Assembly (NCBI RefSeq): GCF_000524195.1 | Contig: NW_020170516.1 | Span: forward strand, 6,037 to 70,036 | Direction: 5' to 3' | Length of the DNA stretch: 64,000 bases | Origin: Echinococcus granulosus | Lineage: Eukaryota; Platyhelminthes; Cestoda; Cyclophyllidea; Taeniidae | Shown here: positions 12,701-26,745 of the stretch, piece after piece | How the letters are laid out: every line of letters begins with the position of its first letter | Numbering within the stretch: position 1 is the first letter of the stretch | Notes under the pieces: model-generated | What the model was told of the DNA's origin: nothing | Seen by the model: only the letters and a program-made list of their open reading frames with translations | The model's database searches: none | Made by a program: the position numbers and the translations under genes

Positions 12701-15700
12701 GCCTTGTGTATCCGCATTACTGGTCCCCTAATAGCTCATTATTGGTACTGGGAGTCGATCTCTGAACTGAAGTCTTTATCTTCCCCTTACTTGGGATAAG
12801 GTTATCAAAAACAAAAGGAAAAAGCGGTGACACACCTACACAGCAACTCATAAAAAAGCCCCAAAACGCCTGCTGTCAGTGATTGGCCATCCCTGGTGAA
12901 GGAAAGTCGACATTGCTCAATCACTGGGAATTGTGTCAGACCCCAAAAAGAAATGTCGGATAGGCGTAGAGCTGGAAGCACTGAAGAGCAAATAGAATGT
13001 TGGTAGTTTTGAGGATCGTTGCATGCTAAATAAGTGCTTCCTTCTCCTCGTTGCCCGTGGAGAAGTAGCACAGTGGAATACAACCTTACTTGCTCTGCCA
13101 TCAGTGTGGTGGCACCAGCAGCTGCTTGCAAGGGTAGTCAATTCCATAGTGACATCAATGCCAAAAGCAGGTAGCATTATCTACCTTTTGCATGTGCTCG
13201 ATGCTGGTGAGGTTGGATGAGGTTGTGATGAAGAGGCCTGTGCACATTTGACGAATATATGAATGAGGTGAGCGGTTGTGGCAAGAGAAGTGTTGTTTGA
13301 GCTTGCTTCCTTTTCTCTGGAGCCAGAGCACTGTGCTTTGTGATTACTGCGCCTCGCATCATTGCGTGCATGTATTCGGCATGACGAACAAAATTTCCAA
13401 GTATGCAATCAAGAAACAAACGAATATTTTTTTCACCAGATATTCCTCATACTTTTATAAAAGTAGAATAATGGCGGCCAAAGTGTTTGCTTTTCTACTG
13501 ATTGAATTCAGGGCAAGAAACCGTAATCCCCGCAAACGTGACTTATATTGGTATCATTAATATTTTACCATCATGATTTAGAAAAGTGAATTTCGTTGGA
13601 AAAGTAAGGTTGATTAAAATTTCCAAATATGTCAAGCAGTCTTAAGGCGCTAGATGCCTGTTTGCCGAATCTCTAAAGAATCATTACGCCATCTGACAAG
13701 GTGGCTAAAGCAGCGATTCACAATTTTGGTCATTGAAGCATGAAAGGACTTGAGACTAAGTGACTGAGGTAGCCTGATAAATGCGGGTCAATCGTCTCGC
13801 AAGACAATACTTTACTCACCTCATGACACAAACAGCACAGCTCAAAGTAGGGAGAAGGAAGTTGAATTGAAAAATTACAATTGATCCTCTTATTTTGCAA
13901 CCTACATTGCCATATTTGCCCTTCGTTAAAGTTATAAAAATGTAACATTGACAATCCAGGGGATTGGATTTGGATCTGGGAACGTAAATTTCAGAATTAA
14001 GCCGTGTTCAATGTTTTATTAAAAAGTCAGAAATCTTGTGTCCACTTTAACTATTTCAACAATGATGGCAAAAATTGTTTGTTGGTAATGAAGATGTTCA
14101 AAGGTGGCGCTATTAGTGACATAAAGGGGTTCATGGCACAAGGTAACGGCAAAAATTTTGAGAGACGTTTGATTTTTATGTGTGAGCTAAATGTACAAGA
14201 TCTTGTAACGGTTTCGAAAGGAAAAACTACTGTTGGTAGTAAAAGTGGACTTTTTGGTGAGGTGAAAAGTATTTTATGCGGATTCGGAGTGTACAAATGT
14301 TGATTAAACAATCAGGTTGATCGAGTTTACAATTGTTCGGCCTCATGGATTTTGAAGCGAATTAAGCAGAAGCACTAAAAGCCAATCAGAGAATGGTATG
14401 ACTCCAAAAAGCCCCGAAACACCTCAAATTCAGTGGAAGGGAATGGACGTGCGTGATTTTTCTTACCTGCCTATCAATCGATGGTCTGATGGAGGAAGTT
14501 CACGGGACAACCACATGCCTTAAAGCCAAATGGCAGAGGGAGGGAGTAAAGGGCAATAAATAATACTTCGTGCAGGGCAGAAACGCTCGCAGGGACATTA
14601 GGTAGGCGGACAGAGCTCGGATAAAGGCTTGCCAAAAAGCTCTACCACTCAGCGGCAAATTTATTGGCTCGTGGGCAGGCAATCATCCACCAAGGTAGGT
14701 TGGCTTAAAGGAACTGTCCGGATCACCTTTGCAAGCATCATTAATTTAAATGCATTGAAAAAAATAAGTGCGGTAGCGCTACGATTTATGAAGTTCTTTT
14801 AGCAATTTTTTGGACTCGAAAAAAAATCATTCGAAATACTAATTACCTAGCCAGAAGACTTAGTAACTCTTGCTATTTTCGCATAAGGTATGTATATTAA
14901 AAACTACTGCGTGGACTCTTCAGCCTCCGCGATTTATACCTCCGTCTTGGAGGCATGGCCTTTTGACAATTGATAACTCGGTTAATTTACGCTTCCTTAT
15001 TTCCCTCTGCTTTCGTGGCCTCTGCTTCAAATTGCACCAAATTAATATTTTTTCGAATCGACACAGCCAACCCAAGTAAACTTTCCACATCTACTAATGG
15101 ACGCTGGCTAATTTTAATTTTTTTACCTACCAGGACAGGATGAAACAGAACAACAGTCTCGCTAGATATCAATGTCTCCTTTTACACCATTGAAAATCTC
15201 ATCAGGATTGCATTTACTAATCGTAATTGTGGTAAGTGGAAACAAAAAATACGCCCATAGGTTTAAATAAATATTTTTTCGTTGAACTGATCCGGGAGTC
15301 AAAATTGTAAAAATTGTAAAATTTAAGGTACATGCCAGCCAGCAGTATGTTTTGCAGTTGTCAAATATCAAATGAAAGTTTTGGATGGAGGAGAAAAGCA
15401 TAGCCACAACATTTAGGATTTTAAATTAAGTTTGCTAAAACTCCTTCCACTGGTGTTTAGGGACTTCATTGGAACCCAAAATTAGTCCTTTTCATTGCGT
15501 AATCTGCATTATGGACAAATCCCACTCTTTTCTATCTAATGAAAGTATAGCTTTAAGACCGGTTATTGCTAGTGGGGCTAAAAATAGACATTTCCTTGGT
15601 TGGAACAATAACGAAGGTAGACGAGCGGAAGTTTTAAGAGCAACTCCAAAAATAAAGTAAAAAAAAGAATAGGTGGGAGCGTTCTGGTGTAACAGCCTTA

Positions 15701-16528
15701 CCGCAGCAGACAAATAAACTGCGGGTTGCACGCAAAAGCCTTTTCGTAAGTATCTATGAAGAATTTGTCACATAAAGGATGATTTAAAATTCTTTTGAAT
15801 GAGTAATTAGCACACTAATTCCTATTTAAAATATGCAAATAAGAAGGGAAAATGCATAAATTGCAAAGTTTACTTCAGCCCAATTTTATGCCAAACAAAA
15901 AATTGCCAAGTAATGAGTATAATCACTTAGACATGCTTTTTGATTTCAAGGGAGGTTACACTTTTGCATCAAGTCAGCAGTTGCTCTCCTCTTGATCACC
16001 ATTACACTTCATTCCTAACGTCGTATGATTTTCAAAACCTAATTAGGCTTTGCGTTAAGACCATGGATTCTTGTTTCTCACAAAATTCTGCTTAAATATC
16101 ACTAACTGAAATCTTTCGTGTAAGATAAGTATCCAAGTTCCTAAAGTTTTCAAAGGGAATATGTGCCTAGACTGAATTACTTCTGGTCAACAAAAAGTGA
16201 CACTTGTTAAATCGTTTTCAGTTTTATTCGTTGCTAAAGTAAAATGAAAATATGCTTTGTTTGGCTTACTCAAACCACTCAACCCTGATTCCGGAAAACA
16301 ACAACTTGCCTGATCCACTGACACGACCACCGACTCTTTGGGACAGAAGTTATTGCCCACCAGCGAATTATAGCAACCGACTTTTTGACGAATAATTCCC
16401 GCCTTTCAGTGCTCTATTAAGTACCAAATCAGTGATTATTGAACCAGTGAAAATGTTGGAGTTCCCGCCGTCAAATCGATTATTGACTAAAGCAGGGTGA
16501 CTCATAGCATACGGGCTAAAATAGATCG

Positions 16529-16542
16529 ATCGGTCGACCGAT
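16529..16542. repeat. 14-bp perfect palindrome
   Basis: ATCGGTCGACCGAT reads identically on both strands. It lies in gene-free DNA and is unrelated to the TCACA palindrome family. It is likely fortuitous. Confidence 0.6.
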
Positions 16543-17104
16543 TGCATGTAATGGCCGATCCATCAACATGCCATGCGAAAGTGAAAATGCAGGTGAGCAT
16601 CACTCACATTCGGAATATTTTGCTGTGTCCTCAACCTCCTTTATTTAACACCATTAAGTATTATTTGTTTAAGTCACTTGGGTGTGCCCTCTGGTGAATG
16701 TCCAAAACCTGCATATGGCATCCTGACCTGACATTGCTGCGATTAAAAGGCATTTTACAGGGCCTTTTCCAGGTCATCTCGAGGATAACTTCGACTGGCT
16801 GAGGTGACATCTGCCCTCATGGGGGCAGAGAGGGTCATAATTCGTTTCTTAACCTCCCAATGTCGTGGACGCTCAAGTAACAGTCACAACCTTAGCCTTC
16901 AAAAGCTGTCACGAACCGACACAGCCTAGCATAACCTAAATAGCGCAGAAATTCAAATATCCTATTCACTGGTTAAGAACACCAATACTACCTTTAGTTT
17001 TATTTGTACATTTATGCAGCCCTTTTTGACACTTGATGTATAATAGCTTATTTCAGTTAAGTTGTACTTTGCTGTCCACTGCCTTGAATTCATGGCAGTA
17101 GAAA

Positions 17105-17137
17105 GGATGGTTGGATGGGCGGATGGATGGGTGGGTA
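17105..17137 (+). repeat. GGAT/GGGT simple repeat
   Basis: An imperfect tandem of GGATG and GGTTG/GGGTG units. It is an ordinary short microsatellite in gene-free sequence. Confidence 0.75.
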
Positions 17138-18473
17138 AGTATAATCCTTAAAATCAGCACTATTCAACTTAGTAGCATGTCAGACGTTTTGGTGTCTGTT
17201 TGTGAAGCCAAAATATTCTATCGTAACAGAACACTTTGAGCCAGTGCGCTTGTCTAAGAGTTTATAATCCTACAAATGGTATTATATAAAACATATCCTT
17301 GAGAAAGCTAAACATAGAGAAAAAATGTAAATTAAAATCTATTGTAACGATACACTTTCACAATAGCAAAACATAAGAAACAGAAGGTGTCAATAACTAA
17401 ACTAGGCAGCCAAATGAGACAGTTTTTTCCTGCTTAAATGCATTAGACAAAGCGATTGAATTAACACCTTTAAGGCTATATTTTATCTCTAGGATTAGAG
17501 TACCATTGTAACTACAACATTAGAGTCCCCTCTCTTGCTTAAATATGTTTCCTACATGAAACGAGTGCTTATTAACGAAAGCCTTCTTTTAGACCCAAAG
17601 AGTTCGTGTCTTTCGCTTGAAGAATACCTCTCTCTCTATAATCTGATGCCGAAATTTTTGACCTGCTTATTTTGCTAGCACCATCGCCCGTAGTGTGGAA
17701 GGTTAAGCAGGTTAAGGTGTGCGAAGCGTAGTTTCATCTTTAGTACGCAGTTTGCAAAGTGACAGTTAAAATGTTTATGATCTTCGTCAAGTGGCAAAAA
17801 GTACGTCCTCATCTGCAGTAATTTCTTCTTTAGATTATAAACTGGTACAAAATTGCCGCTGGGGTAATGCAGGGAGTTTGATTTGTTGACATAATTCCTG
17901 CTACAGTTGCGGGCACTGCAGGCTGTGCCTCCACCACGGACCCGCCCCCAGGCCTTTTTCCATTAGTAATATATGCTCTTCCACACCTCTCTGCCTTATA
18001 AGGCCTTCACGAATGCCCAGATGAAACATACAAATGCACTGCAGGTTGAAAATTCAAGAAATTCCTTCCTACTAAAGTTAATCTATGGGAAGGGCAATAT
18101 TGCAAGATTTCACTAAATTTTTGCCGATGTTAGTTACCCTAATTAGTGAGAGAATGTTCACGGACAAAGTGGAAGTAAGAAAATTAACAAACAAGGAGGC
18201 TCACTTGCCATGCCTTCAGGCAGTTCTGATGACGACCGGTACGACCTCTGAAAAAACTGCAGTAAGCCAAGTAAGTGGAGGATTAGGAGGCACTGTGACC
18301 TGGTTAATTAGTTCTGCTTAATATCATCAAAAGCTCTACAAGAGGGCAGAATACATGGTGACCAGCAAAGGAAGTCGCCGACTATAATTTTCTTGAAGAA
18401 TATTCATCTCTCAACAAACTATATCGACGATCACACCAACACTTTCAGTCATCGGGTAAAGCCTCCACTTAAA

Positions 18474-18670
18474 ACTTCGTGAGTAAAGGTGGAAGGGCCA
18501 CATCACGTAGATGTGTGATGGTGCCTGACGTTTCATTNNNNNNNNNNNNNNNNNNNNNNNNNNNNNNNNNNNNNNNNNNNNNNNNNNNNNNNNNNNNNNN
18601 NNNNNNNNNNNNNNNNNNNNNNNNNNNNNNNNNNNNNGAAACACTATTTCATGTGCCTTTTAACTAAGAT
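18474..18670 (+). repeat. Gap-interrupted dispersed repeat, copy 1
   Basis: The left flank (about 18474-18525, containing GGTGGAAGGGCCACATCACG) and the right flank (18638-18668, containing AACACTATTTCAYGTGCC) both match, in inverted orientation, the flanks of the gap at 29550-29649. Inside the left flank is a CATCAC...GTGATG palindrome related to the family at 5042. The missing centre is therefore probably the same unassembled sequence in both copies, perhaps a tandem array or a strong hairpin. Confidence 0.8.
18538..18637. other. Assembly gap, 100 N
   Basis: Exactly 100 undetermined bases. The round number is the usual placeholder for a gap of unknown length, so spacing across it should not be trusted. 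Confidence 0.98.
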
Positions 18671-21494
18671 GTATTAACTTCCCTCGGGTGGCTCTGATCG
18701 GTCGCAATCTACAGAGACCCTTCAAAATGGACTTAATTTTTTTTTGAATAATGAAATCATCATGATTAAGGGAGGCAGAAATGTTGTGTTCTGCTAGGAT
18801 AGGAAAGAGAAAGCCGTAAGGGAGGGGATACTGTGAGGAGAAGAAAGGAGGAACAGCTTTGCTTCCATCTTTTGCATGCATCATCACGCATCATTTACGA
18901 CCCTTAGAAGAGGGAGCATTTGCATCTGTTCCCAGGGGCGAAGAGAAAAGCACTTTTAGTGCTCCTGTAAAATTAGCAAAAAAGTTGTTAAAATCAAGTT
19001 TAGCGGAACGAATCTTGCCCTTTCATACTTTTCCTCGGCCCTCCTGCCGCTTCAAATATGATGAATGGGACAAAACACGGCCCGAAAGGAAAATATTGCA
19101 GGCTGAAATGTCCCTTAATGTCTGCCTTCCATGAAACAGCAAATTTTACAATTAGGCTCTGGATGACATTACAGTTTCACTGTTTTCAACCTTGTTTCAC
19201 TGTCGTAAAGTTGTAGTTCCAACACTTTATTGCCATACTTCAAGATATCCATCTTAAGTCGATACTGGGAAGGTACAGAGACCTTCTAACATCAACGTCA
19301 ACCGAATTTCTGACCGATGATAGTAAACTTATTAGGCAGATAGATTAACCATCATGTCTTATAAAATGAATGACTTATAAAAAAGAACTGAGAAGATTTC
19401 ATGATGAAAGAGTGGAAAAGTAAAAACTGATGTATCCATCTTGAACTCCCGGTCCTTCAGTAGCGCAGCAGTGTGACAAAGCTCTGTGTGGCCAAAAGCT
19501 CTGTTACTAGGTTCCATAGTATGGACCAAAAAACTAGGCTTCTTTAGTTAATTTGAATGAGAAAATGTCTTTTAACACGCCACTTTTGGCCAAAATAATT
19601 CTTTTAAATGGAAACTGAGCTGCATTTATTCAAATCAAAATACCTCCCTAATTTTGCTGGCAAATGCGCTTTTCTAGTAAATGATGGAGTGCCTTGCAGC
19701 CGGAGGATTTTTTTTCAGACCCGGGAAATGATTCGGAAATGCCTTCTTAGCCACCTTGCGCATCTCTGCTTCCCATTGGTCAGAGAGAGTGGACGCAGGA
19801 GTTTCTATTAGGGACAAAGATATAAGATTACCGACTTGGAGAACCTGAAAGATAACCCTTTCTCAGATAAGGGAATGCAGAGCTCCGGCTAGACGAAAGG
19901 AGAGAACCTGATAGTTGGGAACATGATCGCGGATAGTAACATGGAAGACTTAATAAAGTCGAAATGAAACAGCCGTCTCTTTGTTTCCTTTTACTTATTA
20001 CTTATTTGGTCGTAAGGAAAACTTCAAAACGGATCAGTCATTCTCGCAAATTAAAACTTGTGTTATAGCCCACAATATTTCATTTTAAGTTAAATTACAA
20101 TTCTTTCTTAGAGTGAGCTAAGCACTCACATCCACATTATTTTTTTGCAGGATGAAAGAATAGGCCTTACTGCATGACCCCATCGTGAAGATTATAAGAG
20201 GAGCAAACTACATTAAAGTTTTCCTCCAACGAGCGAAAGTGGGCCAGGATTGCACATCCTTTGTTGAAGAGTTAGAACAACACCTCTACCTCCAGGGATA
20301 CCAACTTCGACTGCTGCGGTACATAGCACAGATTTAAATGAAATGCTGGGAAGCTAAATTGGTTACTCCCTAAAGGAGTGGTAGAAAGTGTATTATTAAC
20401 ATACAAAAGGGTTGGATGGCTACAGACAGGGATGAGGTGCCATTGCAGCAAAATGGTAACTGAAATGCCTGTGTGCTTAAAAATGCATTGCAACCAATAT
20501 CGTTTTACTGCATAAGCGTCACTCCTCTGCTTAGGATGGAGGTGATACTGTGAGGTGCCATTATAGAGGGTAAGGTCACCTACTTCATGTTCTGAAATTG
20601 TTTCTGACTATCGTGTCCTTTTGGTTGATTTGGCAGCCTCGCCCGAAGGCAAGACGACGTTTCGCATATCGCGCCCCAAATTAAATGGAGAGAGAGTGTA
20701 AATTTTGTCAAACATTAAAAGCTTTTTAAGTCTCATTTGGATTCAAATGACCTTACTTTGCTCCATGGCATTTCCGTTTTTTGGAGCTCAAAATTGGGAT
20801 GTTTATGTGGTGAAATTCCTCATTACCAGACAACCGCAGCGGATATTTTCTTTCCGTCTCCCTTGAGTGTGTTAACCGGCAAAGAGAATCTCCACTGCTG
20901 TTCGCTTGCGCCGAGATCACTCGCCCTCCCCCCGAGTGATATCTGAAGGTCTACAGAAGGGTTGGAAATTCACCGATATGAACAGTTGCCCATAGCACCA
21001 AGGCGGTGATGGAGCTCACAGAGGCTTAAGAATTCGGAATGAAGAGTGTAACAGTGCAGTTGTTTACCACTTATAATGGTAAAAAGTGGTAATGAAGGTT
21101 TTTGTCGTCCATCTTTTCACGGCTAATAAAAAGGAGAGAGATAATGTCAGTCCTTGGTATAATTAAGAGGAAGCGAACCTTAAATGCTCAGAGTTTTAAG
21201 GTAACGAGATAAACGTGTAGGATGCTTTAATATCTCTACCTCCAAACATTATCCAATGGTCCCACAAGCGCTTCGTACTCACTTAAGTGAGGGTAAAATT
21301 TAAAGGGCTCTAAATGAGCTATTGAGTGTTGCAAAATGCATCGAAACGTAAATTCTTTAAAGCATCGTATCTACGTCAAAATTAAATAGCTGTTGAAGCA
21401 TCAAAACTCCTACCAACAAGTTGGTGCAAACTTGAGAGAAATTAGGAAATTTGTATTTTCGATTTTCATCTGTGTAGGCAAGGGTGTTGTAGAG

Positions 21495-21690
21495 CTCTAA
21501 GACTTCCCTGAAGACGAAAGAAGACATGACACTTATGCAGAATATGAAGCACCGACTTAGAGGAGGACTGGGGTCTACTGGCGTGGTCCAGATGCCATGC
21601 CGCCCGTTGCAGCACAAGGGCGGAGCCCCTAGGTGGTACGTTATGAAAACTGAGAGTTAAACAAACAATTAGCGTATTGCCCTCAAGCGA
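21495..21690 (+). repeat. Dispersed repeat family A copy
   Basis: Aligns by eye with 25775-25965. Shared blocks in order are CCTGAAGA-GAAAGAA, CCGACKTAGAG, GGCTGGGG/GGACTGGGG, TCTACTGGCGTGG, ATGCC, GCACAAGGGCGGAG, and a terminal GAGTTAAACAAAYAAT. It is diverged and noncoding. Confidence 0.6.
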
Positions 21691-22019
21691 GTTTATGAAG
21701 AGGCCGTGTCAAGGTCGCATGATCATGTGATGATTTGCTTTAAATCGCCTTAATGCCTCATTCAGAGCAGAAGTTTTAACAAATACAAGCATTTACTCCA
21801 AAGAGAGTGGCAAAATTTTTCTTAAATCGAATACATACACACTGTTACATTTGCAAGGTCTTGACACACCTAATTTTAATGCATTGACGAAATCTTACGT
21901 CAGAATAGGCAAAGCAGAACAACTTCTGTCGAAGAGTGGGTTTTTTTGTAAAATATACTGCAATATACCAAGCTTTTTGTTAAAAAAGTACCTTAGTTTG
22001 GAGTCAACAATGTAATAGG

Positions 22020-22215
22020 TTTGATATTTCTCATGTTCACCTCACCTTTCATGTCCTTGGAATGAGCAGACGAGATGTACAAGGACATGCTGAATGGGGC
22101 ACAGAGGTGTCAGGATTAAGCCTGTTCCGAGCACGTTCACCCCACCTCGGGGGACGATGACGTCCAATCCACCAGGAGGTTCGTATTCACTGACCACCTC
22201 TCTCGAAACGGGTAC
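22020..22215 (+). repeat. Dispersed repeat family B, diverged copy
   Basis: Matches 23650-23800 at CACCT-GGGGG, GATGACGTCCAATCCACCA, GGTTCGTATTCACTGACCAC and a following AAGTAAACAT block. It is the most diverged of the three copies seen. Confidence 0.5.
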
Positions 22216-23649
22216 ATTTTAAGTAAACATTTTACACCATAACCGACCGATACAAGAAGAAGTTGAACCTCCTATTTGAATAAATATAAAGTAATCTTGC
22301 CTCGAAGGTGATTTAAATTCCTCTCCACACTTACGTATATATGTTAATACTTAAAATAAATATTTCTTGAATATCTTTTGAAATGGCGAAGTATTTAGAC
22401 TATGCCTATTCAATCATTTGCAAAAAAAATTTCTTTTGGATTTTTTAATCAGATGAGAATATTAAAGTACCTCAAAGTTGTACTCTGCTATTCGATGGAA
22501 GTTGTGTTGAATCCAAAGTCTTTCTAGCACAGTCAACCAAACTGTAAGGAGAGTTTACAGCCAAAGAATACAGAGATTATGTGTTTAGAGAAATGAAGTC
22601 CTAAATTAATCACTAATGCATGAAGACCAACACCTTTTTTGGCATAGGACCGCATCATTGACCTCCGGAGATGATAATGTGAACAGCTGATCAAAATCTT
22701 TGCTGGCTAAATGGATGTAGTGTCTATTTGACCAAGCAGAAGAAGACCATAGTAGCTTACTCATGCCCCTGCTCAGTATAACGAATAAAGTCGCTTTTGT
22801 TACTCACAACTCTCTGTAACAGGCAATAAAAAAAAGATTGAATGAAGAATCACATGATTCCCACTTGATTTGACATTTAGATTCCCCTCCCGGCTACGCC
22901 ATCCTTCAAAAAATTGACATAAAGGGCACTTCTTGCTGGGAACGCTAGTTCATTAGTCGAGATCATTCCACTGGCCAAAATTACAGCCGTCACAGGTGAA
23001 GCGGGGCCTCAACAAACCACTACACTTGGTTCCTACTTATGTTGGTTCGTCTATCTGGATGCTTGCTGCTTAAGCAATGAGCCGAATTGCGACCACCACG
23101 AGCAATCTCTAGGCGACTTAGGCGTGCTTATTCAATTGTCCGCTTTCCAGCATAAAGTATTTTAACCGTTATTTTGTTTAAGTAAATTCAATGGAAAACC
23201 CACTGAATAGACCATTCGAAGAATTGATTTTATAGGAATAATTTCATGATTTGCACTACGTAGTAAAAGAAAACTTGACTAGTTTTAATGAATGACCAAA
23301 TTCTAATCAAAATTTGTTTTAAAAATTTATTATCAAACTTTGCTTTTAAAAGAATTTATTAGAAGCTATTTGTTTTAGTTGTACGCCTAAAAGAAATTCA
23401 CAAAAAACTTCCCAATCTTTTTACAGCCAATGACTCACATTTATCGATTATTCGGATCGTTAGGTCTCCAATTTTAGGTCTGTCACTAGCACTTATTGAT
23501 TTTCCTAATTCAATCAAGACAGTCCTTTCAAATTCACAATTTTTTGATATTTCGCACTCTTTTTTTCCACTTTTCGGTACTTCTTTCAAATTTTTGAGAT
23601 GGTATAGTGGTGCGATCGGTTTGGTGTTTGCCTCTTCCACCTCGGCCTT

Positions 23650-23800
23650 CGTTCCCTTGGAAAGAGTGGGCGTCATAATTGGGGTACAGTGCTATGGGCA
23701 TGCTTGTCAGAAGTAGACTTCCTCCTTGTAGGTCAATGACGTCCGTTCCACGACGGAGTTCGTGTTCTCTGATTTCCTCTCGCCTAAAATGTCTGTTGAA
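23650..23800 (+). repeat. Dispersed repeat family B copy
   Basis: Best forward copy of the family whose inverted partner is at 8840-8965. Shared landmarks include GGCRTCATAA, GGGGTACA, GTAGACTTCC, ACGTCCGTTCCAC and TTCGTGTTCTCTGA. It is noncoding. Confidence 0.65.
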
Positions 23801-25774
23801 ATAAACATATCATACACCGTATGGTAATTTTACTTAAATCAGTGGCATTTGGGAAACGTTTTTTGATCCATTTGCAGGAAGATGCAGATTGTTCCCTTTT
23901 AATATCTTTTAGGATGCAGCAAAAGCCTCAAATATGGTTTTAGGGCGAAAATGGTTCACTCAACTGACAACCACTGACGTAGTTTTCCATTTAATTCACT
24001 TATACAAAAAATGACCATGTGAATCCAGATTTCTACAACTTTTGTTTTCAAATACTTTTGGATTGTAAAATAATCAGTAGAGTTGCAGAACGTACCCAGC
24101 TTAAGCTAAAAGACGCATTCTTTGGAGATAGGTGCTCCAGGGAAAAGTGGAATTACCCAAAATCTAAAACAAGTGGTCGAATTGATGAGCATCATACTCC
24201 CAAGGCCTGTTTAAATGTCTTCTATTTTCGGTATTTACGACTGCAAAAGTAAATTGTGTATAATCAGCGTCTAACTCCAATTTTAAAACGAAGCCTGCTG
24301 TCATATACTGATAACAGTGACATTGGTGACAAAAATCTGTCTTCTTCCTTGGCTTGATTGGCAGTGTTTTCTCCTGACTAAAAGTTATTTCCCATTTTGT
24401 AGTAAAGAAAATTTTACCTCGTCATTGTTGGCTAAAGAAGCTCATGCAATTTTAAACCACTCTGTCTGAATCCTTGCATGGAGCGCTGATTCTTTTAGGC
24501 CTCCAAGGTCATACTCTTAGCCTAATACCCATAATTTTTCCCTCATAAGATTACTTCACATCAATGCAAAGAGTTTTCTTAGTGTTTTTTTCTTTCGTGA
24601 ATCCAACTATGTAGAGTCTTCACTTTTCGCTGTTTTAATACTGCACTGGTGTCATGGCAACCCTATCATGCTACCTAGACTGCTAACCGGTTATAAAGTT
24701 CAGTAGCGACAGCTTGATCCCACCCAGCTCCGGTGCACTTGAGGGCAAGATACAGACTTGACCACCAAAGGATTTCAAGCAGGGAACCAGTTTTATTCGA
24801 GATGGCGTATTTTTCTTAATTAGCCGTGTAAGCAGCCGCAGGAAATGGCAATAAACGTAATGGCAGCGAAGCAAGCGCATTCCGCCCCAAAGCGAAAACA
24901 GTGGCGGTTGTGTGGGTGCCGCTCAGTAACAGCCGCAACGAAGAATCAGATGACAGTAGAAAAATTAAAAGCAAAAGGTAAATAAACAGCATATGCTGTT
25001 AATAATTTTCACACAGCACAATTTTTTTCAGTCCTTTTGTACGCCTATGATGAACCTGCTTTTAGACCGTTACACCCTATTGAATCTCCAGGATAGGCTG
25101 AGGTGCTAATCTAGTCGACAAATTTTAACTTTTGTTTTTTGGAGGTGGAGGTAGATATTGTGATGCCGGATACGAAGCAGTGATCTCAAGGAGGACTAAG
25201 GACGTCGCTCAGAGTCAAAGGGAATCGCTACTTATGCTATGTGTGCTATTGTGGGGTCAAAATCCGCTCCGAGAAGGGAATCTCATCAACAATGAAAGGG
25301 ACGTCATGTAACCTAAATGTTAAACAAAATCCGTGAATACTCAGATTGTTCACAGATTTAATTACAGTTAGGGTAGATAACACCTAGTTACACTACTAGT
25401 GCCTTTACTCATAAAACCATTGAAACCAAAGCTTCCTTCATACCCACATAAAGTCTTCAGGAGCACAATGGGTGCTGCGATATCTTTCCTGTGACAGTCG
25501 CGTATATACTGATTCTACAGGATTATCAGTAAAAAAATAAACTATTTTAGAGCACTTAAGCCGAGACAAGAATTTCGCAGGATCTTAAGGTTTTCTTTTT
25601 AATTTAAAATCGTACTACACGGACTTATTACTGTGCCACACCTCTGACTATGAGGCCAGTCCTTCGGATCATTGTTTATCATTCAAAGTCCTCATGGATA
25701 ACCAGAAGGCTCAAAAAAATATTAACACTCTGTAATTAGTGGCTCGTCCAGTATTTTTGCAGCGCCCTAAGTCA

Positions 25775-25965
25775 CTCCTGAAGATGAAAGAAATTGTAAT
25801 ACTAAGACAGAACCAGTACTGCCGACGTAGAGAAGGGCTGGGGGGCTGCTGGTATGGCCTGGAGGTTATGCTTCCTAATGAAAGCACAAAGACAGAGTCT
25901 TAGTCACCCGCAAAACTAAAAAGGAAGAGTTAAACAAATAATCAAAGCATTACATACCCCCTTTC
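25775..25965 (+). repeat. Dispersed repeat family A copy
   Basis: The best preserved family A copy by eye. It has the GAAGATGAAAGAAATTG start, CTGCCGACGTAGAGAAGGG, GGGGGGCTGCTGGTATGGCC, and an AAACAAATAATCAAAGCATT end. No target-site duplication could be fixed by eye. Confidence 0.6.
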
Positions 25966-26614
25966 TCCTTTTGCACGACGTCTCTGGCGCTCCCTTTAGT
26001 CAACATCCCGCGTCTGCTATCCCAAAGTGACTGGTGCTGTAAGAAAACTGTTCCAGGTTAATTCCGCAAATCGTCAAAGCTGAGTGCAAACGAGATATTT
26101 GACCATAACGTGAATTATTTCTCTTAGTATTTTTACTAGATCTGGATTTTTCTTCTTGAATTGGGGAAATTGGTCCGTGCAGGTCATTTAAAAAAGAACT
26201 AGGTTTAATACTTTTCTTTAGGTTATATTTTCTCGTTTATTTCTCCTTCTCACTTTGTTCTCACTTCAATGGTGCCCAACCATATCTACCCAACTAATAG
26301 AAAGGTGAAGGTGGAATTGCGGGTTCACTTAGTTGACACCTTCATGCAAGCACGGTAGCTAGTATGGTAGAGAACTCTTCTAGCTAGTTCACGGCTAGCA
26401 ACGCTTCAAATATTAATGGCATTCACGCAGAACAAAAGACTGGGTTGTTTGTGAAAGGTAGAATTCATTATCAACCCTTGTACCAGGGGTCCTTACAGAG
26501 TCTCCCATTCGCAGCAGAAGCCCTTCTTCCGTCACGTCAAGGTCTAGGCATCAGGAATGGAAGGCCGGGTAGTTGGTCTTTATGATGGGTTCAATTTTTC
26601 ACTGCCACCAATGT

Positions 26615-26745
26615 AGCGCCTAGAGTTATCTCTGTCAACGTACAGAGGGGCTGAGGCCAACGGCAGTACAAAGGCGGGGCCTTAAGTGCCTTCTTTGTCA
26701 AAAGGAATATTTGGCCAAATAATCAAAGTATTACGCTTTACCTAG
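26615..26745 (+). repeat. Dispersed repeat family A copy, 5' diverged
   Basis: Retains ACGTACAGAGGGGCTG, AGTACAAAGGCGGGGCCTTA and the terminal CCAAATAATCAAAGTATTAC block found in the other family A copies. Its 5' third is not recognisable. Confidence 0.55.

Larger units (their letters stand above)
1..18537. other. Gene-free repeat-rich interval
   Basis: No coding exon could be supported here on either strand. Open frames are short (under about 120 codons), show no recognisable domain, and mostly overlap on both strands as random frames do. The interval holds AT-rich unique-looking DNA and scattered degenerate repeats, listed separately: a family A copy near 6.1 kb, a family B copy near 8.9 kb, palindromes at 5.04 and 7.90 kb, and a hairpin at 9.69 kb. 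Around 11.9-13.4 kb overlapping 60-117 codon frames are denser than elsewhere. That may be a decayed mobile element, but none of the translations was recognisable. Confidence 0.6.

Noticed and set aside
11900..13420. Dense overlapping 60-117 codon frames on both strands
   Set aside because: None of the translations resembles a known transposase, polymerase or host protein. Overlap on both strands suggests GC-rich random frames or a fully decayed element.
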